In this document: piece by piece, positions 1-8,514 of the stretch | Numbering within the stretch: the first letter of the stretch is position 1 | How the letters are laid out: the number at the start of each line of letters is the position of its first letter | DNA from: Bog-793 sp050014835 | GTDB taxonomy: Bacteria; Actinomycetota; Acidimicrobiia; Acidimicrobiales; Bog-793 | Assembly (NCBI GenBank): GCA_050014835.1 | Contig: JBEKCO010000018.1 | Coordinates: 1-31,943 of the forward strand | Reading direction: 5' to 3' | DNA: 31,943 nt | Translations under genes and position numbers: made by a program | The notes under the pieces: model-generated | What the model saw: the letters and a program-made list of their open reading frames with translations, nothing else | What the model was told of the DNA's origin: nothing | The model's database searches: none

Positions 1-681
1 CGGCACTGGAACGAGGACGAAGGCCTCACGTCGCCGTTGCGCTCGAAAGAAGAGGCCTACGACTACCGCTACTTCACCGAGCCCGACCTCGTGCCGCTCG
101 CCCCGCCGGCCGCCGAGATCGCGGCGGTGGCCGCGGGCCTCGGTCCGCTCCCGGCGGCGCGCCGGCACCGGGTCGCCGATCTCGTCGCCGCGGACGGCTC
201 GCCGGCCCCCGTCGACCAGCTCACCACCGTCGTCGGGCTCGGGCTCGACGATCTGGTGCGGGGCGCGGCCGACCACGGCGCCGACCCGCGTCTCGCGCTC
301 GCCCGGGCGGCGAACGAGGCCGCGAACCGCCCCGACGACGCCCGTGCTCTTTCCCCGGTGGCCTTCGCCGCGCTCGTGAAGCTCGAATCGGCGGGCAAGC
401 TGTCGGCGACCCAGTCGAAGACGGTGCTCGCCGCGATGCTCGAGGGCGGTGGCGAGCCCGCCGAGATCGCGGCGCGTCTCGGTTTCGAGACCCTCGGCGA
501 CGCCGCAACCGAAGCGGCGATCGATGCCGTGCTCGCCGCACACCCGGTGGAGTGGGCCCGCTACGAACAAGGAGACGCGAAGATCGCCCAGTTCCTCCTC
601 GGCGAGGTGATGCGCGCGACCCGGGGCCGGGCGAACGGCAAGGCCGTCGCCGCCTCGTTGGAGGCCCGCCGCCGGAACTGA
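1..681 (+). CDS. gatB: Aspartyl/glutamyl-tRNA amidotransferase subunit B, C-terminal part (5' end outside window)
   Basis: The reading frame is open from the first base, so the gene begins upstream of the window. GatB is the subunit of GatCAB that activates and transamidates Glu-tRNA(Gln) or Asp-tRNA(Asn). The first visible residues, RHWNEDEG and then SKEEAYDYRYF-EPDL, match the end of the GatB catalytic domain. The remaining 200 or so residues are the helical and YqeY-like tail that contacts tRNA, ending in the typical GEVMRATRGRANGKAV segment. The stop TGA at 679-681 overlaps the candidate -35 element of ilvD. Identification is firm; only the 5' truncation by the window limits the call. Confidence 0.95.
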   Translation, partial: RHWNEDEGLTSPLRSKEEAYDYRYFTEPDLVPLAPPAAEIAAVAAGLGPLPAARRHRVADLVAADGSPAPVDQLTTVVGLGLDDLVRGAADHGADPRLALARAANEAANRPDDARALSPVAFAALVKLESAGKLSATQSKTVLAAMLEGGGEPAEIAARLGFETLGDAATEAAIDAVLAAHPVEWARYEQGDAKIAQFLLGEVMRATRGRANGKAVAASLEARRRN

Positions 682-706
682 CCGCCGCGCGGTCGTTGCC
701 TAGTGT
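678..706 (+). promoter_or_regulatory. Candidate ilvD promoter, leaderless
   Basis: CTGACC (678-683) and TAGTGT (701-706) are separated by 17 bp. The -10-like hexamer fits the actinobacterial TAnnnT pattern. It ends 7 nt before the ilvD ATG at 714, so transcription would start at or next to the start codon. No Shine-Dalgarno sequence is visible before that ATG. The -35 overlaps the gatB stop codon. Assignment is by pattern only. Confidence 0.5.
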
Positions 707-713
707 GGTCGGG

Positions 714-2426
714 ATGGCTCAGCACCGACCGGATGACGCGGCACACCTTCGCGGGGATTCCTTGAAGATCCGCAGCCAGGACGTGACCGACTGGCCGCGG
801 CGCGCCGGCGCCCGGGCGATGCTGCGCGCCGTCGGCATGACCGACGACGACTTCGGCCTCCCGCAGGTGGGGATCGCATCGACGTGGAACGAGGTCACAC
901 CGTGCAACCTGCCGCTCAAGCGGCTCGCCGCCCGCGCGAAACAGGGCGTGCGCGACGAAGGCGGTTACCCGATCGAGTTCGTGACGATCGCCGTCTCGGA
1001 CGGGATCGCGATGGGACACGAGGGGATGCGGGCCTCGCTCGTCAGCCGGGAGGTGATCGCCGACTCGGTCGAGACGATGATGCACGCCGAACGGTTCGAC
1101 GCCTTCGTCGGACTCGCCGGCTGCGACAAGTCCCTCCCGGGCATGCTCATGGCCGCGGCCCGCCTCGACCTGCCGATGGTCTTCGTCTACGCCGGAACGA
1201 TCCTGCCGGGGCACTGGCTGGATCGCACCCTCGACATCACGAGCGTGTTCGAGGCGGTCGGCGCGCACGCCCACGGCGACATCGACGACGCGACCCTCCA
1301 TGAGATCGAGGCCCACGCCTGCCCGACCGAGGGGTCGTGCGCCGGGATGTTCACGGCGAACACGATGGCCTCGGTCGCCGAAGCCCTCGGCATGGCGCTG
1401 CCGGCGGGGGCGACGCCGCCGGCCGTGGATCCCCGCCGCGACGACATTGCCTACGAATCGGGTCGGGTCGTCGTGAGGATGCTGGAAAAGGACATCCGGC
1501 CCCGCCAGATCATGACGAAGCAGGCCTTCGAGAACGCGATCGCCGTGACGATGGCCCTCGGGGGCTCGACGAACGCCGTGCTGCACCTGCTGGCGATCGC
1601 CAACGAGGCGCGCGTCGACCTCTCGCTCGACGACTTCAACCGGGTGGGGTCGCGCGTGCCGCACCTCGCCGACATGAAGCCGCACGGCAAGTTCCACATG
1701 GTCGATCTCGACCGTGTCGGCGGCGTGCCCGTCGTCGTGCGGATGCTCGCCGAAGAAGGGCTCATCAACGTCGACTGCCTGACGGTCACCGGGCGCAGCG
1801 TCGGCGAGAACCTCGAACGGCTCGGGCCCCCCGCCCCCGACGGCACGGTCGTCCACGATTTCGGTTCACCGATCCACTCCCGCGGCATCGTCGTGCTGCG
1901 CGGGTCCCTCGCCCCCGAGGGCGCCGTCGTGAAGATCGCCGGGGCCGACATCGACCGCTTCGCGGGCACGGCGCGGGTCTTCGACGGCGAGGAGGCGGCG
2001 ATGGAGGCGATCCTTGCCGGCTCGATCACGCCCGGCACCGTCCTCGTCATCCGCTACGAGGGCCCGAAGGGAGGGCCCGGGATGCGGGAGATGCTCTCGA
2101 TCACCGGCGCGCTCGTCGGCGCGGGCCGTGATCGCGACTGCGCGCTCGTCACGGACGGCCGCTTCTCCGGCGGGACCCAGGGGTTCTGCATCGGCCACGT
2201 CGCCCCTGAGGCGTTCGCCGGCGGCCCGATCGCGCTCGTCGCCGACGGTGACCGCGTCGAGATCGACGCCGCGGCGGGGTCGATCGATCTCGACCTCCCC
2301 GCCACCGAGCTCGCGCGCCGCCGCGCGGCGTGGAGCCCGCCCCCGGCGCGCTATTCGGCCGGCGTGCTCGCGAAGTACGCGCGTCTCGTCAGCGGAGCGG
2401 AGCGCGGGGCGGTCACCGAGCCCTGA
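714..2426 (+). CDS. ilvD: Dihydroxy-acid dehydratase
   Basis: Dehydrates 2,3-dihydroxy-isovalerate and 2,3-dihydroxy-3-methylvalerate to the 2-oxo acids in the common valine/isoleucine/leucine pathway. The protein has 570 residues, the usual size of the shorter bacterial IlvD form. Three conserved cysteines expected to hold the Fe-S cluster are visible: C64 (TPCN), C137 (GCDKS) and C209 (EGSCAGMFTAN). Family motifs GGSTNAVLHL, YEGPKGGPGM and VTDGRFSGGT follow in order. The ATG at 714 was chosen because upstream codons read through the end of gatB and carry no family similarity; it lacks a Shine-Dalgarno but sits 7 nt after a -10-like element. It is followed by the attenuator-controlled ilvBNC block. 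Confidence 0.95.
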   Translation: MAQHRPDDAAHLRGDSLKIRSQDVTDWPRRAGARAMLRAVGMTDDDFGLPQVGIASTWNEVTPCNLPLKRLAARAKQGVRDEGGYPIEFVTIAVSDGIAMGHEGMRASLVSREVIADSVETMMHAERFDAFVGLAGCDKSLPGMLMAAARLDLPMVFVYAGTILPGHWLDRTLDITSVFEAVGAHAHGDIDDATLHEIEAHACPTEGSCAGMFTANTMASVAEALGMALPAGATPPAVDPRRDDIAYESGRVVVRMLEKDIRPRQIMTKQAFENAIAVTMALGGSTNAVLHLLAIANEARVDLSLDDFNRVGSRVPHLADMKPHGKFHMVDLDRVGGVPVVVRMLAEEGLINVDCLTVTGRSVGENLERLGPPAPDGTVVHDFGSPIHSRGIVVLRGSLAPEGAVVKIAGADIDRFAGTARVFDGEEAAMEAILAGSITPGTVLVIRYEGPKGGPGMREMLSITGALVGAGRDRDCALVTDGRFSGGTQGFCIGHVAPEAFAGGPIALVADGDRVEIDAAAGSIDLDLPATELARRRAAWSPPPARYSAGVLAKYARLVSGAERGAVTEP

Positions 2427-2445
2427 CCGTCGCTTTGGCGCCGGT

Positions 2446-2474
2446 TTGCCGAACGGGATCGTGTCTGCCAGACT
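2446..2474 (+). promoter_or_regulatory. Candidate promoter of the ilvB leader and ilvBNC
   Basis: TTGCCG (2446-2451), a 17-bp spacer and CAGACT (2469-2474). The -10-like element ends 7 nt before the ATG of the leader peptide at 2482. Almost the same arrangement precedes the aminotransferase at 7188 and the leuB leader, and a close variant precedes leuA. Start-site mapping would be needed for proof. Confidence 0.55.
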
Positions 2475-2481
2475 TTCGGGG

Positions 2482-2529
2482 ATGGAGAAAACGCCGAAGA
2501 CGTTGTCGACTGTCGTAGTCCTTGAGTAG
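2482..2529 (+). CDS. ilvB leader peptide (attenuation peptide)
   Basis: A 15-codon ORF, MEKTPKTLSTVVVLE, containing three consecutive valine codons (GTC GTA GTC) followed by a leucine codon just before the stop. It lies between ilvD and ilvB and is followed within 40 nt by an intrinsic terminator. This is the standard layout of ribosome-mediated attenuation: scarcity of Val-tRNA would stall the ribosome on the GTC-GTA-GTC run and change folding of the downstream RNA. Leader peptides of this type are known or predicted for ilvB of other Actinobacteria. There is no Shine-Dalgarno, but the ATG lies 7 nt after a -10 element, so leaderless translation is likely. An in-frame GTG at 2461 would lie upstream of that start site. 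Confidence 0.8.
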   Translation: MEKTPKTLSTVVVLE

Positions 2530-2530
2530 C

Positions 2531-2557
2531 GCGCGGCGGTTCTAGCCGTCCGTGCGC
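2531..2557 (+). promoter_or_regulatory. Leader RNA hairpin between leader peptide and ilvB terminator
   Basis: GCGC (2531-2534) pairs with GCGC (2554-2557). Inside it GGCGG (2535-2539) pairs with CCGTC (2546-2550) with one G-U pair around a six-base loop; three bases (2551-2553) bulge out. It begins two bases after the leader-peptide stop, so a ribosome at the stop or on the Val codons would influence it. Its role as pause or alternative structure is inferred; I did not find a clear antiterminator helix. Confidence 0.45.
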
Positions 2558-2560
2558 TTC

Positions 2561-2591
2561 CGGCCTCCCGAAAGGGGGGTCGTTTTGTTTT
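2561..2591 (+). terminator. Intrinsic terminator (attenuator) in the ilvB leader
   Basis: A 9-bp stem, CGGCCTCCC (2561-2569) with GGGGGGTCG (2574-2582), closed by a GAAA tetraloop (2570-2573). It includes two G-U pairs and is followed by TTTTGTTTT (2583-2591). A stem plus T-rich tract of this quality is uncommon in such GC-rich DNA. It lies between the Val-rich leader peptide and ilvB, so it would end transcription before ilvBNC unless antiterminated. Confidence 0.85.
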
Positions 2592-2661
2592 CGGCTTTCG
2601 GTCGGGGGACCTTGCAGTTTCCGCAAATCGGCACGCAGGACTTCGGGGAACGGAGAGAACA

Positions 2662-4380
2662 GTGGAAGTGACTGGAGCACAGGCTCTGATGAAGAGCCTC
2701 GAGGCGCAGGGCGTCGAGGTCGCCTTCGGCCTCCCAGGAGGAGCCATCCTTCCGGTGTACGACCCGATCCTCGACTCGACGATCCGGCACATCCACGTCC
2801 GCCACGAGCAGGGCGCCGGGCACGCCGCCGAGGGTTACGCCGACGTGACGGGCCGCCCGGGCGTTGCCATCGTGACGAGCGGCCCGGGGGCGACGAACAT
2901 CGTCACCCCGCTTGCCGACGCCTACATGGACTCCGTCCCGCTCGTCGTCGTCGCCGGACAGGTCGCCGCGGGGTCGATCGGCACGGACGCCTTCCAGGAG
3001 GTCGACACGACCGGCGTGACGATGGGGGTGACGAAGCACAACTACCTCGTGAAGGACGTCACCGAGATCTCCCGCGTCGTCGCCGAGGCCTTCCACATCG
3101 CGACCACGGGACGGCCCGGGCCGGTGCTCATCGACTTCCCGAAGGACGTCGCCAACACGCGGGTCGAATATGAGGAGGCGCCGGCGGTCGACCTGCCGGG
3201 CTATGCGCCGCCGGCGTCGCCCGACCCGGAGGCGATCGCGCGGGCAGTCGAGCTCATCCGAGCCGCCGAGCGCCCCGTTCTCTACGTCGGGGGCGGTGTC
3301 ATCAAGGCGGAAGCCTCCGCCGCGCTCGCCGCGCTCGTCGAGGCGACCGGGATCCCCGTCGTGACGACGCTGATGGCGCGGGGCGCCTTCCCCGACTCGG
3401 ACCGGCGCTGCCTCGGCATGCCGGGCATGCACGGCGCGTATGCGGCCGTAACGGCGATCCAGCGTTCAGACCTGCTCGTGTCGCTCGGCGCGCGCTTCGA
3501 CGACCGGGTGACGGGCAAGGTCTCGGCCTTCGCACCGCACGCCCAGGTCATCCACGTCGACATCGACCCCGCGGAGATCGGCAAGGTCCGCCGGCCGGAC
3601 GTCGCGGTCGTCGCCGACTGCCGGCTGGCGATCGAGGCGCTCGTTTCCGCGCTCGGCGAGAAAGGACCGCTCGACGCGGCGCGGCTCGCGCCCTGGACGG
3701 CGCAGATCGACGAATGGCGGGAACGGTTCCCCTACACCTACGACATGGGCGACGGCAGCACGATCAAGCCGCAGTACGTCGTCGAGCAGCTGCGTGACGC
3801 GACGCCCGACGACGCGATCCTTGTGTCGGGGGTCGGCCAGCATCAGATGTGGGCGTCGCAGTTCTGGCGCTTCGAGCACCCGCGCACCTGGGTCAACTCC
3901 GGGGGGCTCGGCACGATGGGTTTCGCCGTCCCGGCGGCGATGGGCGCCAAGGTCGGGCGGCCGGACCGCATGGTCTGGGCGATCGACGGGGACGGTTGCT
4001 TTCAGATGACCGCCCAGGAGCTCGTCACGATGTCGGCGGAGCACATCCCCGTGAAGATCGCCATCCTGAACAACGCCTACCTCGGCATGGTCCGCCAGTG
4101 GCAGCACATGTTCTACAAGGAGCGCTACTCGGCGGTGTACCTCTCGCCCGACCTGCCCGACTACGTCGGCTGGGCCGAGTCGATGGGCTGTGTCGGCCTG
4201 CGGGTGACCGCGCCGGAGGAGGTGCGGCCGGCGATCGAGAAGGCGAACGAGATCGACGACCGCTCCGTCGTCATCGACTTCCGCACCGACGTGACCGAGC
4301 ACGTCTACCCGATGGTGCCCGCGGGGGCGTCGAACGACGACATCCTCGTCCACCCGAGCCAGATGGGGCGGGCGCAATGA
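2662..4380 (+). CDS. ilvB: Acetolactate synthase, large (catalytic) subunit
   Basis: ThDP-dependent enzyme joining two pyruvates to acetolactate, or pyruvate and 2-oxobutyrate to acetohydroxybutyrate: the committed step of BCAA synthesis. The protein has 572 residues, usual for the family. Visible are the N-terminal ThDP domain with catalytic Glu E49 in HEQGAGHAAEGYAD, the central FAD-binding domain with SLGARFDDRVTGK, and the C-terminal ThDP/Mg motif GDGCFQMTAQEL...LNN near residues 441-470. The GTG at 2662 is preceded by GGAG (2652-2655) at 6 nt. The last four bases overlap ilvN as ATGA, indicating translational coupling with the regulatory subunit. Expression is probably controlled by the leader-peptide attenuator at 2482-2591. 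Confidence 0.96.
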   Translation: MEVTGAQALMKSLEAQGVEVAFGLPGGAILPVYDPILDSTIRHIHVRHEQGAGHAAEGYADVTGRPGVAIVTSGPGATNIVTPLADAYMDSVPLVVVAGQVAAGSIGTDAFQEVDTTGVTMGVTKHNYLVKDVTEISRVVAEAFHIATTGRPGPVLIDFPKDVANTRVEYEEAPAVDLPGYAPPASPDPEAIARAVELIRAAERPVLYVGGGVIKAEASAALAALVEATGIPVVTTLMARGAFPDSDRRCLGMPGMHGAYAAVTAIQRSDLLVSLGARFDDRVTGKVSAFAPHAQVIHVDIDPAEIGKVRRPDVAVVADCRLAIEALVSALGEKGPLDAARLAPWTAQIDEWRERFPYTYDMGDGSTIKPQYVVEQLRDATPDDAILVSGVGQHQMWASQFWRFEHPRTWVNSGGLGTMGFAVPAAMGAKVGRPDRMVWAIDGDGCFQMTAQELVTMSAEHIPVKIAILNNAYLGMVRQWQHMFYKERYSAVYLSPDLPDYVGWAESMGCVGLRVTAPEEVRPAIEKANEIDDRSVVIDFRTDVTEHVYPMVPAGASNDDILVHPSQMGRAQ

Positions 4381-4886
4381 ACGCGACGTCGAACGGGACC
4401 GCGCCCTACCACCTGTTGTCGGTGCGCGTGGAGAACCGGGCGGGGGTCCTCGCCCGCGTCGCGGGGTTGTTCGCGAGGCGGGGATTCAACATCTTCTCGC
4501 TCGTCGTCGCGCCCACCCAGGACGAGCGGTTCTCGCGGATCTCGATTGTCGTCGACGTCGAGTCCGCGCCCCTCAGCCAGATCGTCGATCAGCTCGGCAA
4601 GCTCATCAACGTCGTCGAGATCAGCGAGCTGCACCCCGACCGGGCCCGTGAGGCCGAGCTTTTGCTCGCGACCGTCACGGTGTCGAGCCGCGACCCCGCG
4701 CTCGTGGAGCTCGTCGCCCGGTTCGAGGCCCGCGTCATCGAGGAGAACGCCGACGAGTCGATGGTCATGGCCGTCGGCGACACGGGGGCGCTCGACGAGT
4801 TCGAGGCGGGTCTCGAGCATTTCGGCATCGTCGAGCTCCAACGCACGGGGCGGATCGGCCTTCCTACACTGATCCCGGCGACGTGA
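4377..4886 (+). CDS. ilvN: Acetolactate synthase, small (regulatory) subunit
   Basis: Regulatory partner of IlvB that confers valine feedback inhibition. It has 169 residues, as in other short bacterial IlvN proteins. The N-terminal ACT domain is clear (LLSVRVENRAGVLARVAGLF, then RRGFNIFSLVVAPT and RISIVVD), followed by the C-terminal ALS_ss_C-type domain with LLLATVTVSS and the DTGALDEFE segment. The start ATG overlaps the ilvB stop by four bases (ATGA at 4377-4380). It is followed after 74 bp by ilvC. Confidence 0.95.
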   Translation: MNATSNGTAPYHLLSVRVENRAGVLARVAGLFARRGFNIFSLVVAPTQDERFSRISIVVDVESAPLSQIVDQLGKLINVVEISELHPDRAREAELLLATVTVSSRDPALVELVARFEARVIEENADESMVMAVGDTGALDEFEAGLEHFGIVELQRTGRIGLPTLIPAT

Positions 4887-4907
4887 CGGGTATCGGATCG
4901 TCGGCAG

Positions 4908-4930
4908 CGTCGACGCGGGACCGCGCGACG
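4908..4930 (+). promoter_or_regulatory. Hairpin in the ilvN-ilvC gap
   Basis: CGTCG (4908-4912) and CGCG (4914-4917) pair with CGCG (4922-4925) and CGACG (4926-4930), with one bulged A and a GGAC loop. There is no T-tract, so it is not a classical terminator. It could partly uncouple ilvC from ilvBN, as a processing or stabilising structure for the ilvC message. The function is inferred from position only. Confidence 0.4.
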
Positions 4931-4960
4931 ACTCAACCGAGAAAGTCGAGGTAACGAGCG

Positions 4961-5982
<1,022 letters not shown>

Positions 5983-5986
<4 letters not shown>

Positions 5987-7122
5987 CGCGCCCGGGGGAG
6001 GCGGTCGACCAGCCAGTCGATGCAGGCGGTGAGGGCTTCGAGGTCCGCCGGCTCGATCGCGGGGAACATCGCGATCCGCAACTGGTTGCGGCCGAGCTTG
6101 CGGTAGGGCTCGGTGTCGACGACGCCGTTCGAGCGCAGCGCGGCGGCGAGCGCCGCGGCGTCGACTTCGTCGGCGAAGTCGATGGTCGCGACCGAGTGGC
6201 TGCGGTCGGCGGGGTCCTCGACGAAAGGGGTCGCGAACAGCGAGCGTTCGGCCCAGCCGTAGACGATCGCGGCCGACGAGTCGCAACGGCCCGTCGCCCA
6301 CCCGAGGCCGCCCTGGGCGTTCGTCCAGTCGACCTGCTCGGCGAGCAGCCAGAGCGTGGCGAGCGCCGGCGTGTTGTAGGTCTGGTTGAGCCGGGAGTTC
6401 TCGAGGGCGAGGTTGAGGTCGAGGAACGCCGGGATGAAGCGGCCCGCCGCGGCGAGACGCGCGCTCCTTTCCACCGCGGCGGGGGAGCACGCCGCGAGCC
6501 ACAGCCCGCCCTCGGAGCCGAAGCCCTTCTGCGGCGCGAAGTAGTAGGCGTCGCACTCGGCCATCGCGACGGTCAGGCACCCGGCGGCCGACGTGGCGTC
6601 GACGATGACGAGGCCGCCGGCGGTCGTGCCGTCGGCGGCCACCGGGCGCGCGACCGGCATCGCGACGCCGGTCGACGTCTCGTTGTGCGTGAGCGCGTAG
6701 GTGTCGACGGCGTCATTGGCGATCGGGCCGGCCCGCCTCCCGGGCGGGGCGACGATGATCTCGGGGTCGTCGAGGTGGGGGGCGCGAGCCGCGGCGGCGG
6801 CGAACCGGGCGGAGAAGTCGCCGAACGAGCAATGCTGGCTCCGGTGCTCGATGAGACAGTACGTCGCCAGGTCGAAGAACGCCGTCGTACCGCCGTTTCC
6901 GAGCGCGATCTCGTAACCGTCCGGCAGCGCGAAGAGCTCGGCGAGGCCCGCCCGCACCCGCCCGACGACGTCGCGCACGCCGGCTCGGCGGTGCGAGGTC
7001 CCGAGGTAGGCCGGTGCGACCCGCCAGAGCGAGGCGACGGCGTCGGCGCGGACCTTGGAAGGTCCGGAGCCGAAGCGGCCGTCCGACGGGAGCATCGACC
7101 TCGGGATCTCGGGCGTGGACAC
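5983..7122 (-). CDS. serC: Phosphoserine aminotransferase (mycobacterial type)
   Basis: Transfers the amino group of glutamate to 3-phosphohydroxypyruvate, the second step of serine synthesis. The 379-residue protein opens with GRFGSGPSKVR, as in mycobacterial SerC. It contains LTHNETSTGVAMPV and the PLP-binding lysine K199 in YYFAPQKGFGSEGG, after VIVDATSAAG. The GTG start at 7122 was chosen over longer frames because AAGGAG lies 7 nt upstream and the homologous region starts there. It is divergent from the aminotransferase at 7188, with 65 bp between starts, and convergent with ilvC with overlapping stop codons. serA, the preceding step of the pathway, lies just beyond the divergent aminotransferase. 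Confidence 0.93.
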
Positions 7123-7150
7123 GTAGCTCTCCTTCGTGAATGGTCGGCTT

Positions 7151-7179
7151 TTGGCGGAGGTGCCGCTTCGCCTCAGACT
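7151..7179 (+). promoter_or_regulatory. Candidate promoter of the aminotransferase gene, leaderless
   Basis: TTGGCG (7151-7156), a 17-bp spacer and CAGACT (7174-7179). It ends 8 nt before the ATG at 7188, where no Shine-Dalgarno is present. Spacing and -10 hexamer are the same as in the ilvB-leader and leuB upstream promoters. It lies in the 65-bp gap to the divergent serC. Confidence 0.55.
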
Positions 7180-7187
7180 GTGCAAGC

Positions 7188-8468
7188 ATGACAGCTGTGA
7201 GCCGCGACTCTCATCTCGCGCTGAAAAATGCCCCCGTGAGCCCGGCAAAGGACGCGTCGGGCGGATCGCCGGGCGTGTCACGTCGCATCGGCTCGGTCGA
7301 GGCCTCGGCGACGCTCGCCATCGACGCGAAGGCGAAAGCCCTGCAAGACGCCGGCGTCGATGTCATCAGCTTCGGCGCGGGCGAGCCCGACTTCCCGACG
7401 CCCGCGGCGATTGTCGAAGCCGCCGCGGCGGCCTGCCGGGACCCGAGGTGCCACCACTACACGCCGACGGCGGGTCTGCCGGCGCTGCGCGAGGCGATCG
7501 CCACCAAGACCGGGCGCGACTCGGGCTACACGGTCACGGCCGCCCAGGTGCTCGTCACGAACGGCGCGAAGCACGCCCTGGCGAACGCCTTCGCCACGCT
7601 GCTCGACCCGGGTGACGAGGTGGTGATCACGGCGCCCTACTGGACGACGTACCCGGAGTCGGTGCGGCTGGCGGGAGGGGTGCCGGTCATCGTGCCGACC
7701 GACGAGGCGACGGGGTTCACGGCGACGGCGGAGCGGCTCGCCGCGGCGGCGACAAACCGGACGAAGGCGCTGCTTTTCGTCTCGCCCTCCAACCCGACCG
7801 GGACGGTCTACCCGGCGCAGGCGATGGGCGAGATCGGCCGGCTTGCCGTCGAACGCGGCTGGTGGGTCGTGACCGACGAGATCTACGAGCACTTCATCTA
7901 CGAGGGAGCCGAGCGGCATTCGATGCCGGTCGTCGTGCCCGAGCTCGCCGAGCGCTGCATCGTCGTGAACGGCGCGTCGAAGACCTTCGCGATGACCGGT
8001 TGGCGTGTCGGCTGGATGATCGGGCCGCGGCCCGTCGTCGCCGCGGCGGCGAACCTCCAGAGCCAGGAAACCTCGAACGTGAACAACGTCGCCCAGTTCG
8101 CCGCGCTCGCCGCACTCGAAGGCAGCATGGAATCCGTGGCGACGATGCACGCGGCCTTCGACCGCCGGCGCCGGACCATCCACCGCCTGCTGAACGAGAT
8201 CCCGGGCGTGACGTGCACGAACCCCCAGGGGGCCTTCTACGCCTTCCCCTCGCTCGCCGGCGTGCTCGGCCGCTCCTTTGCCGGTCGGCGCCCGACGACG
8301 ACGCTCGAGCTCGCCGAGGTCGTGCTCGACGGGGCGAACGTCGCCTTCGTCCCCGGCGAGGCCTTCGGTGCGCCCGGATACGCTCGTTTCTCCTACGCGC
8401 TCTCCGACGACGATCTCGTGACCGGCGTCGGCCGGTTCGCGGCGCTCGTGCGGGAGTCCGGGGACTGA
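7188..8468 (+). CDS. Class I/II pyridoxal-phosphate aminotransferase, aspartate aminotransferase type
   Basis: A fold-type I aminotransferase resembling aspartate aminotransferases of the AspB/AspC subgroup Ib. It is 426 residues from the ATG at 7188. Conserved segments are DVISFGAGEPDFPTP, HHYTPTAGLPALREAIA, FVSPSNPTGTVYP, VVTDEIYEHF, the PLP lysine K265 in NGASKTFAMTGWRVGWM, and YARFSYALS with the carboxylate-binding Arg. The start is uncertain: similarity begins around the in-frame GTG at 7275 and another GTG is at 7236. I prefer 7188 because it lies 8 nt after a good promoter (TTGGCG-N17-CAGACT) and none of the starts has a ribosome site. Its place between serC and serA suggests an amino-donor role, but substrate specificity cannot be read from sequence alone. 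Confidence 0.85.
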   Translation: MTAVSRDSHLALKNAPVSPAKDASGGSPGVSRRIGSVEASATLAIDAKAKALQDAGVDVISFGAGEPDFPTPAAIVEAAAAACRDPRCHHYTPTAGLPALREAIATKTGRDSGYTVTAAQVLVTNGAKHALANAFATLLDPGDEVVITAPYWTTYPESVRLAGGVPVIVPTDEATGFTATAERLAAAATNRTKALLFVSPSNPTGTVYPAQAMGEIGRLAVERGWWVVTDEIYEHFIYEGAERHSMPVVVPELAERCIVVNGASKTFAMTGWRVGWMIGPRPVVAAAANLQSQETSNVNNVAQFAALAALEGSMESVATMHAAFDRRRRTIHRLLNEIPGVTCTNPQGAFYAFPSLAGVLGRSFAGRRPTTTLELAEVVLDGANVAFVPGEAFGAPGYARFSYALSDDDLVTGVGRFAALVRESGD

Positions 8469-8514
8469 CCGGACGCTCGCAGCGGTTCACCAACCGAGCC
8501 CAAGGAGAAGGCCC

